Origin: Zygnema cylindricum
Taxonomy: Eukaryota > Streptophyta > Zygnematophyceae > Zygnematales > Zygnemataceae
Direction: 5' to 3'
Length of the DNA: 59,127 bases
NCBI GenBank assembly: GCA_037447655.1
Contig: JBBHKE010000344.1
Coordinates: forward strand, 1-59,127
Under the pieces are notes generated by a model. It saw only the letters and a program-made list of their open reading frames with translations. It was not told the origin of the DNA and searched no databases. Shown here piece by piece: positions 11,414 to 24,095 of the stretch (within the stretch, counting starts at the first letter, position 1; each line of letters begins with the position of its first letter). The position numbers and the translations under genes were made by a program.

Positions 11414-12421
11414 TTACAACCAGGCACAGGAGTTTCGGAGAACCATCGTGAGATGTTTTTGTTTCCGACTCGAGCACAAAACGTTCGACCAAAAGTGAAA
11501 TTCGTATTTTTTATGCCAACATCCGGTGAGAAGGACGAGGTGGTTTTGGGTTTCACCTGAGAAAAAACAAAAAAACAAAAGAAGAGAAACAAAAAAAGAG
11601 AAAAGAAAAGAAGTGAAAAGAAAAAAGAGAAAAGAAAAAAGAGAAAAGAAAAGAGGAAGAAAGAGGGAAGTCGTTAGTGAAAAAACAGGGGAAACTTTTT
11701 TGAAAAATGTGCGAATTGTCGTAGAAGTTTTATATCTTCATTGCACTATAGACCAAACCGGTTTTTGAGCTTTTCCAAAGATTACAAATTCCAAACGAAC
11801 TGAAACAAAAGAGAATTCAATTATTCGAGATTAAAATCGAAATCAAAGCTATTTTATGAAACAGACTAATAACAGGCAAAAAAACTTTTTCCGATCGGCT
11901 CAGGAAACAAACTGGAAAACTACACAGCCAAAAAACATACAAAAAAACAAAACAAAAGAGAAAAACAAAATAACAAAACAAGAAAAACAAAACAAAGCGA
12001 ACAAAAAAAAACTAACAAAAACATAAAGACAAGTGCCACATCTGCATCCGTAAACATCTGTATGAGGACAATATACTCGTCCAGATTCATCCTCACCTTT
12101 CCAAAGCTCCAGGAAACAGTCGTATCCGAAAGAATCAAATTCCTCCACAACATTTTGTAACTGAATATGGGCCCAGGGCCCCAACATGTGGTATTCAAAT
12201 TCGATCAACTCTACTTCATGTGCCTTGAAGGCTTTCTGGGCGCCAAAAAGGACCAAAGCATCATACCTGAAACAAAAAAAAAAAAAACAAAATAACGGAA
12301 AAAAAGGCAACACAAAAACATTAAATAACATTAAATAACATTTAATAGCATTAAACACCATCAAAACAAAAAGAAAGAAAGAAATAGAGGGGGAGAGAGA
12401 ACGAGAGAAGAGAGAGAGAGC

Positions 12422-12454
<33 letters not shown>

Positions 12455-12789
12455 TAATAAACGCAAAATTGTAAACGTTCTCACCCTTCAGTGTCGATTT
12501 TGAGGTAGTGGATATGTTGGAGGTTGTGTTCCTCCATGAATTCGTCGACAGTAAAGATTCGAACATCGATGGAATTTGTCTCCGAATTATCGTCCAAAGA
12601 AGCGAGAGTGTATCCCAATCTGAAACAAATAAACCATAAACAGACAAACAACCAAATAAAAAAACAGGAAAAGCAAATTAAAAAATGACATAATATGTAG
12701 TCTTATCACGTTTTTTGACCACCCTTTTCCCAGAATAGGAGGAACTTTTCCACTATATACACAATGTAAATGTAAATTCGAACATCCAT

Positions 12790-12870
<81 letters not shown>

Positions 12871-15800
12871 GCTATATGAAAACGCAAAAATGAAAGATAG
12901 GGACAAAGAGAGGGCGAGGGAGAACGAGAAGGTGAGGGGGACAGAGAGATGGCGAAGGAGAGGGAGCGATGGAGATGGGAGTAGGAGAGGGAGAGGGAAA
13001 GGGGCAGAGAGAGGGGGAGAAGGAGAGGGAGAGGGGGGGAGGTGAAAGGCAAAATGTCTCACGGGGTGACTGGAAACCTCCCGATTCCACTTTCGTTGCT
13101 TGCGGCCGCGTGAAGAAGCGTCATTTTTCCGAATCCCGACCATTTCTGATCCAAAAACATCCACACTAATTAAGGTGAGTCTCAAATTCCCGGAAAAAAT
13201 GTCGAAATTATAAAATCGCAGAGTTTGAGCAAAAACGCAAATTTTGGCAAATTATAGGAAATTTGGGGAAAATTTGAGGAAAATTTGAGAAAAAAGTTTT
13301 GGGGAAGAAACACACCAGCGACAGTGAGTTTCAACTTTTCCAATGTCGAAAATGTAAAATCACGAAATTTGAGGAATCGCATAAATTTGACAAAAGTACT
13401 GGAAGATGAGGAAAATTTGAGTGAGTTACCTTCATTTCCAAAAGAAGTTTGTAGTTGGTGATGCTCGGCTCCATGGCGTAAATGTGAACACCTCCGTCGA
13501 GTTTTTCGGGAACCGAATTTTCTGAAAATAAAAGTATTTATTTCAAGGGAAAAAGACAAAAAGGAGAAGGAAGAAAAAAGTAACAGGGTCAGAAACAGAA
13601 AAAAAAAGAAAATAGTTTTCAGCTACGAAAATTATCGGAACTCCACTAAACTGATGAAAAAAATTTACAAAAAACTGAAAAAAAAGCCATACCGGGAAAT
13701 TCGAGTGGCGCTACGCGACAGTTGTCACAGCTTCCGCAAAACTGATTGGGATTGCCCGGATTGTACTTTTGTACCAGATACTCATTCCAGCTGGCAGGGT
13801 TGACTTTTTGACTGCCTTTGACCACCTGCCATCGCTCCATCCACTCCACAAGATTGTACCCTGAAAAAAACAAAAAAAGGGGGGAGAGGGAGAGAAAAAA
13901 AACGAAAAGGAGGGAGAGAAAAAAAAGACAAAAAAGAGGGCGGGGGAAAAGTGTCAGTTTCCCTGTGAATTATTTACCACTTTTTTAATTGCATAGAAAG
14001 TAGTTTTAAAATCAAATTTGGAGGCAAAGTCTGCAACATCCATATTTAAACAACTTGGAAATTATAAACAACAAGTATCAGGTAACTATCGTTCGGAAAA
14101 AAAGTACTTTCTGATATTCACGAGAGAGAAAATTTCTTCCGCAGGATCCCAAAAGTCAGCCAAAATCGGCCAATTTTTACTCCCTAACCAACACTAAAAA
14201 GAAAAAAAGAAAACAGACCAAAAGAAAAGACAAGAAAAAAAAGATCCCAAAAAAAATGCAACTCTCTTTCTCACCTTTGTTTGCTCCGATATTCACGAGA
14301 GTGATATTTTTCTTCGCCGGGTTCCAGAAGGCGGCCAAATGGGCGTCCAGCGTCATCAACTGGCCGCACCCGAGCCATCCCTTCGGTTTGTGTTTCTCCT
14401 CTTCGAACTTCTCCGCCTGCTTCAAAACACTCGCCGCGGAGCACAAGATTTTGGGCAGAACGTAGTCGCCTGCGGAAACGACAAAAAACGGAAAACGACA
14501 AAATGAATAAAACAAGTGGAAAAAAAATGGAAAATGACAAAATGGTTTACCGGAAAAGGAAATTGACAAAATCGTGAAAGACAAAGGAAGACAAGGAAAT
14601 ATAAGGAAGACAAGGACAGACAAACGAAAAAGAGGGGAGGGCGAGAGGGAGGGCGAGGGGAAAGATAAACAAACAAAGCGAGGAGGAGGAGAAAGAAGAG
14701 AAGGTTTAAAAAAGAGGTGATGTAAAGTTTTTGCGTAATTTGGGAGATGGAAAAAACGAGATTTTGGGGATGGTGGAAAAACGGAGAGAAAGGAGGAATC
14801 AGTTGGTTCACAAAAGTGGCAATGTGTTTCGCGGAATAACAAGGAATAGGAACAAAAAAAAAATGTGTAAAAAAAAGCGGAAGCTTTACGTTGTTACGAG
14901 AAAGCAAAATAAAAGAGAGAATTCGAAATTCTTACGGGGATCCACAGCTGGCTTCTCCGGGGCGCAAATCAAGCCTGTAAAACAAACAACAGACAAACAA
15001 ACAAACAAAGAAATAAATAAACAAATAAAAAAACTACAAAAACAAACAAAGCCTTATCTCATGGTAAACCAATAGCTAGACAAAATCTCAATCCAAAAGG
15101 AGATAAGCTGAAGGAGATAAAGAGAGTGTTTTTCAAGACCACTGGTGTCTAAAAAAGATAGAAAGAACTCAAAAAAGGAAGAACTAAACAACACTAGAAC
15201 ACCCACTAAAACATCCAATCAAAACACAATTAAAATAAAATAATAACACTTATATCAAGAGAGTGCACTACAATCCAACACGTCTCCCGGCACTGAATTA
15301 GTATTATACATTCCAATTTCGCATTTACCCATATAACTCCTTTAGACCAATAGCAATGGGCAGTATAAGAGTGACCATATACCATAGGCTTCACCTCCCA
15401 CTGCCATTAAAGTTAACCACTCTAATTTTAGGAAGTAATTAATGACCCAAAATCATAAAATGTTGAAGATAACACTACACTATTTACATAAGTGGTCATA
15501 ATTAGCCATAACTATGCAAAATAAAATTTGGTAAAGTCAACACTAAAACGTGTTAATGCTAATAATTCACTGACTCTCACATAACTTTAATAGCGATGGA
15601 CACCGTACTTTTATGCAATTAATAGATTCGAATTGAATTTTTTTTCCACACTAAATAAGCTGTTAAGTACCGTACCATTGTTGAGATGTGACGTGACATC
15701 CTCTCGCGAGCAAACCAGTTTCTCAAAGGGGGGAAGCTCTGCAAGAAAAAGAAAACCCTTTTTTTTATTTTTTAGGATTGGGTTTCCCTCACAGGAATAA

Positions 15801-16454
15801 AGAGGATCAGAATTTTCTTCCGACATAGTTTTTTTATTTCATATGGTTTTAATTCTTTCCAGTTCATTTCTTTTCAGTTTCAGTTCATTAAGACTTTTTT
15901 CATCGGCTGAATTTCTCCAAGTTTACGTTTTTTAACGCCTTTCTTGCAATTTCAGCCCAAAGATTCTCGCAATTTTGTTCTATCTTCATCCAATTTGTCT
16001 GTTTCCACAGTTCAGTTTTCATTCTTAATGCAACAGCAAAAAAAAAAAACAAAAAAAAAAGACTGATTGTTGTATTTTTCCATGTTACGGTTTTAACTTT
16101 ATATTGAATGACCTTTATGTGATAAAAAAAACCCTCAAAATCAGCAAAAAACAACACCTTGCGTTAAAAAAAAAATTCCCAATTCAACAAGAAATTAGCC
16201 CAAATTAATAAAAAAATAGGAGAAATCTTACTCGACAATGCGTCCGAATCTCCCAAATCGATCTTCATAGTCCTACTGTTCAGATCGAATTCCTCGGAAA
16301 CACTAATTTTGGTGTCAATATTTCCTCCATTGTCGATTAATTTTTCGACATTTGGGACCACTATTTGCAATTGTGGAATTTCCTCCAAACATGAACCCAA
16401 TTCGATAATGCCAACAAAAGAAATCAAAAGAACCAAAACGACTGGATGCACCAT
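11414..16454 (-). CDS. FkbM-family methyltransferase-like secreted protein, copy A
   Basis: Ten-exon gene on the minus strand. Exons in order: 16454-16232, 15738-15676, 14974-14936, 14469-14275, 13860-13693, 13521-13430, 13145-13063, 12619-12485, 12266-12097 and 11556-11414. All introns are GT-AG with long pyrimidine tracts. The exons sum to 1311 nt, an exact frame for 436 residues plus stop, and every exon open frame I compared translates identically to copy B. Residues 1-22 look like a signal peptide (hydrophobic core, cleavage near Ser21-Cys22). The methyltransferase fold shows VNIGANKG (167-174, SAM-binding loop), AMEPS (245-249) and LKIDTEGYDALVL (327-339), the usual FkbM signatures. CGSCDNC (215-221) forms an unusual three-cysteine cluster. 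FkbM proteins typically O-methylate sugars or related metabolites; the substrate here is unknown. The start is chosen at the signal peptide; upstream in-frame ATGs would bury it. Confidence 0.85.
12402..12454. repeat. (GA)n microsatellite in intron 8 of copy A
   Basis: An interrupted GA tract of about 53 bp. The mirror tract in arm 2 is about 100 bp of nearly pure CT (30084-30183). This length change accounts for the 67-bp shift between arms. Confidence 0.9.
12789..12867. repeat. (CA)n(TA)n microsatellite in intron 7 of copy A
   Basis: About 22 bp of CA followed by about 57 bp of TA. The mirror tract lies at 29668-29747 and differs by 2 bp in total length. Confidence 0.95.
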
Positions 16455-16613
16455 TTTAGAAATTCGAGGTTCTATGTAGAAACTGGGTGTTGGGTAGTAT
16501 AGTGTGGTAGTACTAAACGAACGAAAAAACAACCAGGGGAAAGATGAGGGAGGGAGAGAGAGGGAGAGAGAGGGAGAGATCTGAGCTTGTAAAACTTCGG
16601 TACAACAAAATGA

Positions 16614-16621
16614 TTTATGTA
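16614..16621 (-). promoter_or_regulatory. TATA-like element upstream of copy A
   Basis: Mirror of TACATAAA at 25915-25922, about 160 bp before the start codon and followed by a (TCTCCC)n pyrimidine tract in the presumed 5' UTR. The pseudogene copy has the better TATA match TATATAAA at the same place (41569). Assignment as core promoter is by position only. Confidence 0.35.
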
Positions 16622-17684
16622 GGAGTGAAAAACCCCGCGACTCCCTCGCACGTGCGAAAGAGTACATTTTTAGCGGGCTTGCAAGCGTCTCGCCAAGTGC
16701 TAAAGGTACAAGTAAGCTTGAACGATTGTCCGTACTGTGGTTCGAATCTTCGTACAATGTTTAGTGCAGTTTAGTGCGCTTTCGTACCTTTGATATTTGT
16801 CCCGTAAACACGTACGTGCGACCGTCGCAGTACCTTTTCCCCAATGTAGACGGCACCAAGCCGACAGGCGACAGCAGTACGAAATTATTCGTACAGAATC
16901 AGAGCGCATATTTCTATTATATAATACTGAAAGCGGTTTGCAAAGTACTAATATTTGAAAGTATTTTTTCGGACGGGAGTTTGGGTGAGCAATGTTGTTT
17001 ACTTTTACCTCCAGATTTCTCGGAACCGACAACCGCTTCCCATACTGCAAATCGACAAAAGCATCCGCTTGGGTCATTCAATGACAAGCGAGAACCCTTG
17101 TCCGTACATCCAGAAAGCCAAACCAAATGAAGTCACTAGGACCAACCGACAAAGTCATACGGAATAAGGAATCTGTATTGGCGCGGATGGCTTACTACAG
17201 GACAGTACGGTACAGTACTGTAACGTACATTCCTGTACTTGTAGTGACGCATCACGTTCTGGTAGTGGCTGCGGGGTATTTTTTTCGTCGCCTACCCCGA
17301 GGGGACCACAGGTGGCGGGCGTCGAAACTTTCGCTTTACGGTTCAGCGAAACCCTTCAAGTGCCATGAACTCCGTACCGTACGGAGAAATGTAATTGCGA
17401 GCACTTGAAGTGTTTCCGTGACGTCGGCAATGTGGTTTAGGGTATGTACGATATATGCTTAAGTGATAAAAATGTTTTGTCGTTTTCCTCAAAAATCGGA
17501 TGCCCCATCGAGATAATCGTATGTGGTCGAAGAAAGTGTAGAGATTGAAAGTACAATTTACGTCATCGTGAAATGTCGTATTGATGTATGTCAACGTTTG
17601 GCGTCTTCCCTTTTTGACTTTGCTTCCCTTCTGTTATGTGCCCATGTAACCGTAGCTTAGCGATCAATCTTTGTTTCGTTTTGA

Positions 17685-18256
17685 GGTCGGACTTCCATTA
17701 TGCGTTTCAGTAATTGTACGGATACGTTTACTGAAGGGGCGTGCCTTCCATTAGGTTGAAGGGCGTGCCTTCCATTAGGTTGAAGGGCGTGCCTTCCATT
17801 AAGTCGTGCCAGTAAACCACTTTTTATTTGCGTGGCTCATTCTGGTTGGTAACACGTGGGTTAATATTAGATTCTAAAAATCAGGAAAGAATCTTCGAAT
17901 GCAAACTTGCAAAGTCTAAACGCAATATGTACGAGCGGAGGTAATATCTGTACCACCGGAGGTAATATCTGTACTACCGGAGGTAATTAATGACTCGTAC
18001 ATTCAAAATTTCAAAACGCAACAACAAAAAGGCGGCGGCGACACTTTGATTGTGGGAGCGTGACGGGATAATTTCGGCGGATTCGCCTCCACCTTGGCTA
18101 AAGGTACATGGCCCATGCGACGTGCACGCACATAAGCGCGCGTTCATCGAGGATTTTTTTTCCTTTTCCACGCGGCCCATTTCCACACGTTCAGTCTGTG
18201 CAAAGTGTCCTCACCGTGAACAGTGGCCACAGACTGTAGGGTTGACGACGTGGCAT
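17685..18256 (-). mobile_element. TIR element (TYAA family), truncated by the palindrome centre
   Basis: Mirror of 24096-24851; only the end nearest the FkbM gene survives because arm 1 homology stops at the junction with the central copia. It contains a 24-bp tandem repeat (GGCGTGCCTTCCATTAG core) in three copies at about 17733-17801. Related full-length elements lie at 24096, 53361 and 54685. Confidence 0.65.
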
Positions 18257-21200
18257 ACAATATGATGAGTTTGACGAATGGGGGGATACAAATGTGAAGA
18301 TGGACGAGGGGATGTTTGAACGCTTTCAAGAGTTTCTTAAAACACAAGGAGATGATAGAGATGGAGGTGTAAGTGGAGACTCACACAATTCAAAGAAAAT
18401 TAAAAAAAAAAAAAAAAAATCTAAACTTTATGAGGAAAAGGAAGAAAGTGAAGATGATGATCTTAAAGTGTTTAATAATACCATCGTCTTCACGAGTTCC
18501 AACTATGCGATTTGGAAGCGATACATTTCCTGGAGCATTCACAAAAAACTTTGGGACATCGTTATCAAGGAAAAAACACGACCGTGTCTTGCCGTGGATC
18601 AGCCGGAGCAAAGAAATGGGACAAGAAAGCTATGGCGGCCTCCACCACACTAATACAAAGTTGTGCTAGTTCTATACATGAACATCATCTAACTCATGAT
18701 AGGGCTTATGATTGTTAGACCGCTTTGCAAAATGTGTTTGAAAAGGGGTTTGAGGCAAATGGAAATTATCTCTTTGAGGAGTATATCGAGTTTAAAATGA
18801 AGGAGAACGAGTCCATTGATAGTGGAGTCAAAAGGTTTAATGTCATCATAGAGCAACTTAACTAACTTAATAACTTCCAAACAGAAAAAGAGTGGTTGTT
18901 TCTTCTTGTGAGGAGTCTTTCAAGCAAGTTTGCGGTAGCGAATGAGGTCATCAGTGGGCGAGAGAAACCGACAATGGCATACGCTATCAATCACTTGAAG
19001 AGTACGGAGAAGGAGAAGGCAACATCAAAAGAGGAAAACAACAGGTCATCTTATCCGAGTTATCAAGAGGAGGATGACGGAGGAGCTTACAACTTTAGGG
19101 GATCTAGGGGGAAAGGAGGTGGACCTCGTGGACGAGGTGGCAGGTCACAGGGCCCATGGAGAAGCTCATATCAACGTGATATCTTTCACATGACTTGTTA
19201 CAATTGTAACGAGATTGGGCATGGCTTCTTTGAATGACCAAACAAAAGTAAAACAGTGTAACATTTGTCATAAATGGGGACACACTGGTCGCGATTATTA
19301 TCAAAACAAGGGAAACAATCGTGGAGGGGGACAATTTAGAGGCGGAGGAAGTGGAGGAAGTAGTTCATCAATTAGAGGGAATTTTGTTGGGGATGGGCCA
19401 TTGGGACAGGATCAAGAATTTTTCGTTTCACTCATGCAATAATTTTTCGTTTCACTCGTGGAGGAATCACAAGAATAGGAGGATATCTTATTTCACACAT
19501 AGGGCAAGGAGAGTAAAGGAAAATTTAACAATTGGATCATAGACTGTGGTGCTACACATCACATGTGTTCAAATCTACAACTATTCAGTGACATTAGAAA
19601 ACTCACTATACCAAAATCCATCATAGTGGCTAATGGTTCGATGATGGTTATTGATACAGTGGGAACAATACGGTTGGATCTAGCGACACAAGATAGAGAT
19701 AGGAAAACTAGAGTCAATACAATACGTTTTAATAATGTGCTTTATAATCCGGGAGGGTGCATCAATCTCTTAAGTGTCCCACAACTTCAGAGGAAAAGTG
19801 GAAGAGCCACAAGTATGGAAAGGGTATAATTATTGTGAGTAGTAAAACAGGACCATTTGCAGATGGGGTTGTAATTGAAAATATGCAAAGTAGGCTGATT
19901 AGGGGAAAACCAGAAAATATGATGGCGGACAAAGAAGGGCACCTCCATTCGGCAGAGGTCAACAAAGAGGACCTCACCTTGTGCCATCAACGTATTTGTC
20001 ACACTTCAGAGAGTAATATCAAAGAGATGATTCGTCATGGTGTGGTTTGAGGACTAGACGTGACAACGGGAGAAAAGGTCATCGGATTTGTAGGATGCAC
20101 TAAAAAGAAGCATAAAAAGAAGCCTTATCCGGTGAAAGATCTTCAATTCAAGGCCAATGCCCCTTTAGACTCACTCCATGTAGATCTTTGTGGTGACATA
20201 TATCTAGAAACCATTGGTAAAAATTAATACATTATGGTGATAGTTGATAATTTCAGCACGAAAACATGGGTGTATCTTTTAAAGGCAAAGTCAAATGCAT
20301 GAGAGATATTTAAAAGATTTTGTGGTCATGGCTGAAAAGGAAAGTAGGAGACAGGTAAAAGCAGTACGAACGGATGTGGAGGTTAATTTCTTGCCTTCGC
20401 TGAATATTCTAATGAGATGGGGAGTAAGCAGCAATTCACGGCTCGTTATTCCACAAAATCGAATGGAATGGATAAGAGGAAGAATTGGACATTGCAAGAG
20501 ATGGTGCGGGCCATGCTCCATACGACAAAACTCACACATTGTCTTTGGGTACAGGCAATCAGGGTGGCTAATCATGTTACCAACCAGAGAATCAACTTGG
20601 CTTTAGGTAACAAAACACCAAAGGAAATTTGGAGTGGACAAGTGCCTATGGTAAAACATTTATTGATTTAGGGATGTGAGGCTATGGGGTACGTAGAGGA
20701 AAGAAACCGGGAGGGGAAGTTTGAGGCACGGTCATAGGAAGGATACTTTGTAAGGTATAGTGACAATTCAATGCAGTATCGGATTTATAACCCTGTTACT
20801 AGAAGGGTCCAAGAGTCTAAAAATGTGGAGTTCAATGAAAATTTGGAATGGATGGTGAAAAGAGCTAATGAGTCTAAACGGGCCCAAGATTACGAAGAGG
20901 AGAGTCATTATGAGACATTCATAGGACAGGAGGAGGAAGAAAAATAAATCTTGATTGACGTAAGGACAAAGAAAAAGGTGCAATTTGTAGAGGAAACTTT
21001 GAAGAAAGTTCCAACATCTAAGCCCACTAGCAACAAATCACAAAGGGACAAGGTCATTAGAGAATCATCTACTCACACAAACAACGTGACATCAAAAAAG
21101 ACACCCTTAGAAAAGGAGAGCGATGACAAGATTGAGAGCAGCGATTTGGATAAAGAATTTGTAGAGGACGTATAAAAAAGTAAGAGATCAACAAAAGGGA

Positions 21201-22905
21201 AGGCACCGGAAAGATTCTCACAAGGACGGTCATATAAAAAGCAAACTAGTTATTAGATGGCAATCTCCTAACTTAGAGAAGAAAGGGTGGATTCCTTCGT
21301 CTTATGAAAGGCAATTAAAAAAAATCGTACGGCTAATCATCAATCATATCAAGAGGCTAGAGACTCGGACGAATAGGAGGAGAAGTGGAAACCGACGTTT
21401 ATAAATGAGTTTAATTCTGTGAAAGCAAATGGATGTTTTGAAGAAGTAGACTTACCAGTTGGTAAGAAGGCAATCGACTCAAAGTCGGTTTTTAAGATAA
21501 AGACGGGAGCCTCAGGAGAAATTCTTAAGTATAACGCACGGTTAGTATGTAAAGGCTTTCAACATAAAAAGTGGTTATTGACTATTCAAAAACTTTTGCT
21601 CCTGTGGTTAAGTTTGATTCTTTGCAAGCAATTATTGCAATGGCGGCGGCGGAAGGAATTCATATACAACAGATGGATGTAGAGAAAGCTATCTTAAATG
21701 GAGAATTAGAGGAGGAGGTGTATATGAAAATTCCAGAAGGAGTTCTTTGAAAAATGGTAAAGTATGGAGGTTGTGGAAGGCTTTGTATGGTTTGAAGCAG
21801 ACACCAAGAACGTGGAACCATAAACTTCACAAGGTTTTACTAATTTTGGGATTTATGAGGCTTACTGCAGATTGTGGAGTGTGTATCCGGGGAGAAGGTT
21901 GGGACATGGTAATTTTTGTGTATACGTAGATGATTTCATTTCCATCTCTCACAACTTGGATTTACTTGGAGAATTAAAGGTGAATTTTGAAAGCATTTTA
22001 GAATTACAAACTCAGGAGATGTACAATATATTGAGGGGATTCATATTTAGAGGAGGAGGAACAGAGATATTAAGCTAAGCCAAGAACAATATGCAAAAGA
22101 GGTACTAGAAAGATTTAGGTTTTTAGATGGTAAGCCACTTGGAACTCCCCTTGATCCTCGTGACAAGCTTTCTAACTTTTTTAAAAGTCCCGATGTTGAT
22201 GTTCCGTAGAGGGAGGTGGTCGATAGCTTAATGTAATTAAGTGTCTGTACTAGGCCTGACATTAGTGCCGCAGTAAGTGTGGTCAGTCGGTATAGTGGCA
22301 ATCCGAAAAAAAAAACATTCGGAGGCGGTGAAGAGAATATTTATGTATTTGGGGGGAACACTTAGTCTTGGAATTGTTTATAAGAAATATGAGAGCTTGA
22401 GTGGTTATAGATATTGTGATGTCGACTATAGAGGGGACCATGATACAAGAAGGTCTACGTCAGGATATGTGTTTTTATGTGTTTTTACTTGCACGAGGAG
22501 CCACCTCGTGGAATTCCTGTTTGCAACCTACCGTGGCACTTTCATCTACGGAGGCGGAGTATATGGCTGCATGTCATGCTGCGAAAAATGTTGTGTGGAT
22601 TAAGGAATTTCTATCCGAGGTTGGAGTGAAAATATAATGCATGTAAATTTTAAGCGATAACATGTCCTCCATTGCACTTAGTAAAAATCATATTTTGCAT
22701 AAGCGCACTAAACACATTAAAACTATGTGGCATTTTGTTCGAGATATGGTTTTGAAAAATAAAGTTGAACTTGCTTTTGTACCTACAGAAGAACAAGTTG
22801 TTGATATGATAACCAAAGCAATATTAAAAGAACAATATGAAATGGGATAGAAATTAGTAGGCATGGAGTAAGAGAGGGCTTTCAGTGTCTCAATAAGAGG
22901 GAGAA
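18257..22905 (+). mobile_element. Ty1/copia element, 5'-truncated internal region (gag-pol)
   Basis: Comparison with the related fragment at 46596-48176 shows that the 5' LTR, primer site and leader are missing; homology starts at 18257. Gag runs from ATG 18294 with a lysine-rich segment and two zinc knuckles at 19195-19300, CYNCNEIGH and CNICHKWGH; in both, the last cysteine is lost (stop and Tyr). The protease motif WIIDCGATHHM is at about 19538 and the pre-integrase domain at about 19970. Integrase is frameshifted (SLHVDLCGDIY, NGMDKRKNWTLQEMVRAML). RT holds KKAIDSKSVFKIK, LYGLKQTPRTW and the catalytic YVDDF near 21925. RNase H ends the pol (LSSTEAEYMAACHA, HIKTMWHFVRD) at 22850. Many stops and frameshifts make it inactive. 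Confidence 0.93.
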
Positions 22906-23233
22906 TGTTAGGATTTAGTACTGAGAACTCACTTAGCGACGAGACATTCTCGTACCTAAAGCAGCGACGACCAGCGACGAAGTAGTTTCGTCGCTAGATA
23001 TTTGAGTGACGTGGAAATTGATTGTTCGTTTCGTTTCGTTTCACGTAAGTTTGAGTCGTACTATAGAAGTGACGTGGAAATTGTTTGGTCGTTTCGGTTC
23101 ACGTAAGTTCTAGTCGTACCGTGTGGTTTAAGTCGGTTCGCAATTGACTTTTCTAGTCGTACCGTGTAGTTCAAGTCGGTTCGCACTTGTCGGTCGTTTG
23201 TTTCACCACGTTGACTCTTACGCGTTCCTAGTC

Positions 23234-23282
<49 letters not shown>

Positions 23283-23456
23283 TAGTCTTAGTGGTTTATC
23301 TATCTTATGGAGGCGTGGCTTATTAAAGAGGCGTAGAAAGGTCAAAAGTAAAATGGAGAAAGTAAAGGAGTTGTAATTGCATTGTGTTTAATATATTGAA
23401 TTATTGGAGGAACACTCTTTTTGTGAGTGTATTTTGTTTGGTTTGTTATCTTTCAT
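22906..23456 (+). repeat. 3' LTR of the central copia element
   Basis: Begins TGTTAGGATTTAGTA directly after the purine tract AAGAGGGAGAA and ends GTTATCTTTCA (TG...CA). The reverse complement of 47570-48176 is the same LTR, and there it is followed by a tRNA primer-binding site, which fixes the right border. It contains a (TA)n tract at 23239-23278. Length 551 bp. Confidence 0.92.
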
Positions 23457-24095
23457 CGACCAAATTGCGGACCAAAGTAGACCACCAAAAGAGAAGTATA
23501 CGGGCAAAGTTTGAGACTTCAACGAATTGTGTGGAAATCCTTTTTGATGCACGCTAATTTTGGCATCAAATTTAAAAAGTAATGGCCCAAAAAAAGAAGG
23601 ATAGGAGGCATCCGAGCTGGTGGACCTGATTAATTAAAAAAGAGAGGAGCAAAAGAGCCGATTTTGACAACAAAAGAAAGGTTTTTGAAAAGCCTTGCCT
23701 TAGGCTACTTCAAGCGAAAAACCGGCTTTGAACAATACGAGGAAAACGCCAAAAAACAAAGGAAGGTTGCCTAATCTAGCAGACTCGATTATATGGCTAA
23801 GTGTACACAAAGACACCTAAATGAATCGAAAGTGTGTTGGACCAAAAGCGCGGGTCTCTCGCAACATAACATGAACAAAACAAAAAGCGTACGACCAAAA
23901 AATAAACGTATTGTACCATAGAAACAAGACCGAAGCAAACCGATACAAACTGATGCATGGTTGAACGACCAATCTATCGATTCACTGATTCCACAACGCC
24001 CAATCTATCAATTCACTGATTCCACAACGTCCAATCTATCGATTCACTGATTCGACAATGGCGATTCATGGTGCAGTAAGTAGAATATTTCTCAA
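23457..24095. other. Spacer without recognised gene; 31-bp tandem repeat
   Basis: Not present in either arm and without recognisable coding. It contains three direct copies of a 31-bp unit starting CCAATCTATCGATTCACTGA at 23969, 24000 and 24031. It may be flanking DNA of the copia insertion site. Confidence 0.6.

Larger units (their letters stand above)
7131..18256 (+). repeat. Arm 1 of large inverted duplication
   Basis: The reverse complement of this stretch aligns with 24259-37254. From 13060 to 17850 the two arms follow a constant coordinate sum (42536) with no net indel. Across the (TA)n tract the sum becomes 42538 and across the (CT)n tract 42605, so the inner arms differ mainly in microsatellite length. 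Outward of about 10.1 kb the arms show many substitutions and indels. The inner end at 18256 is cut by the central copia element. Confidence 0.93.

Noticed and set aside
11526-11768. Lysine-rich open frame opposite the last FkbM exon
   Set aside because: Antisense reading of the pyrimidine tract in intron 9.
11900-13185. Long minus-strand open frames of Ser/Leu/Pro and Ile/Tyr repeats
   Set aside because: They are translations of microsatellites and pyrimidine tracts in FkbM introns.
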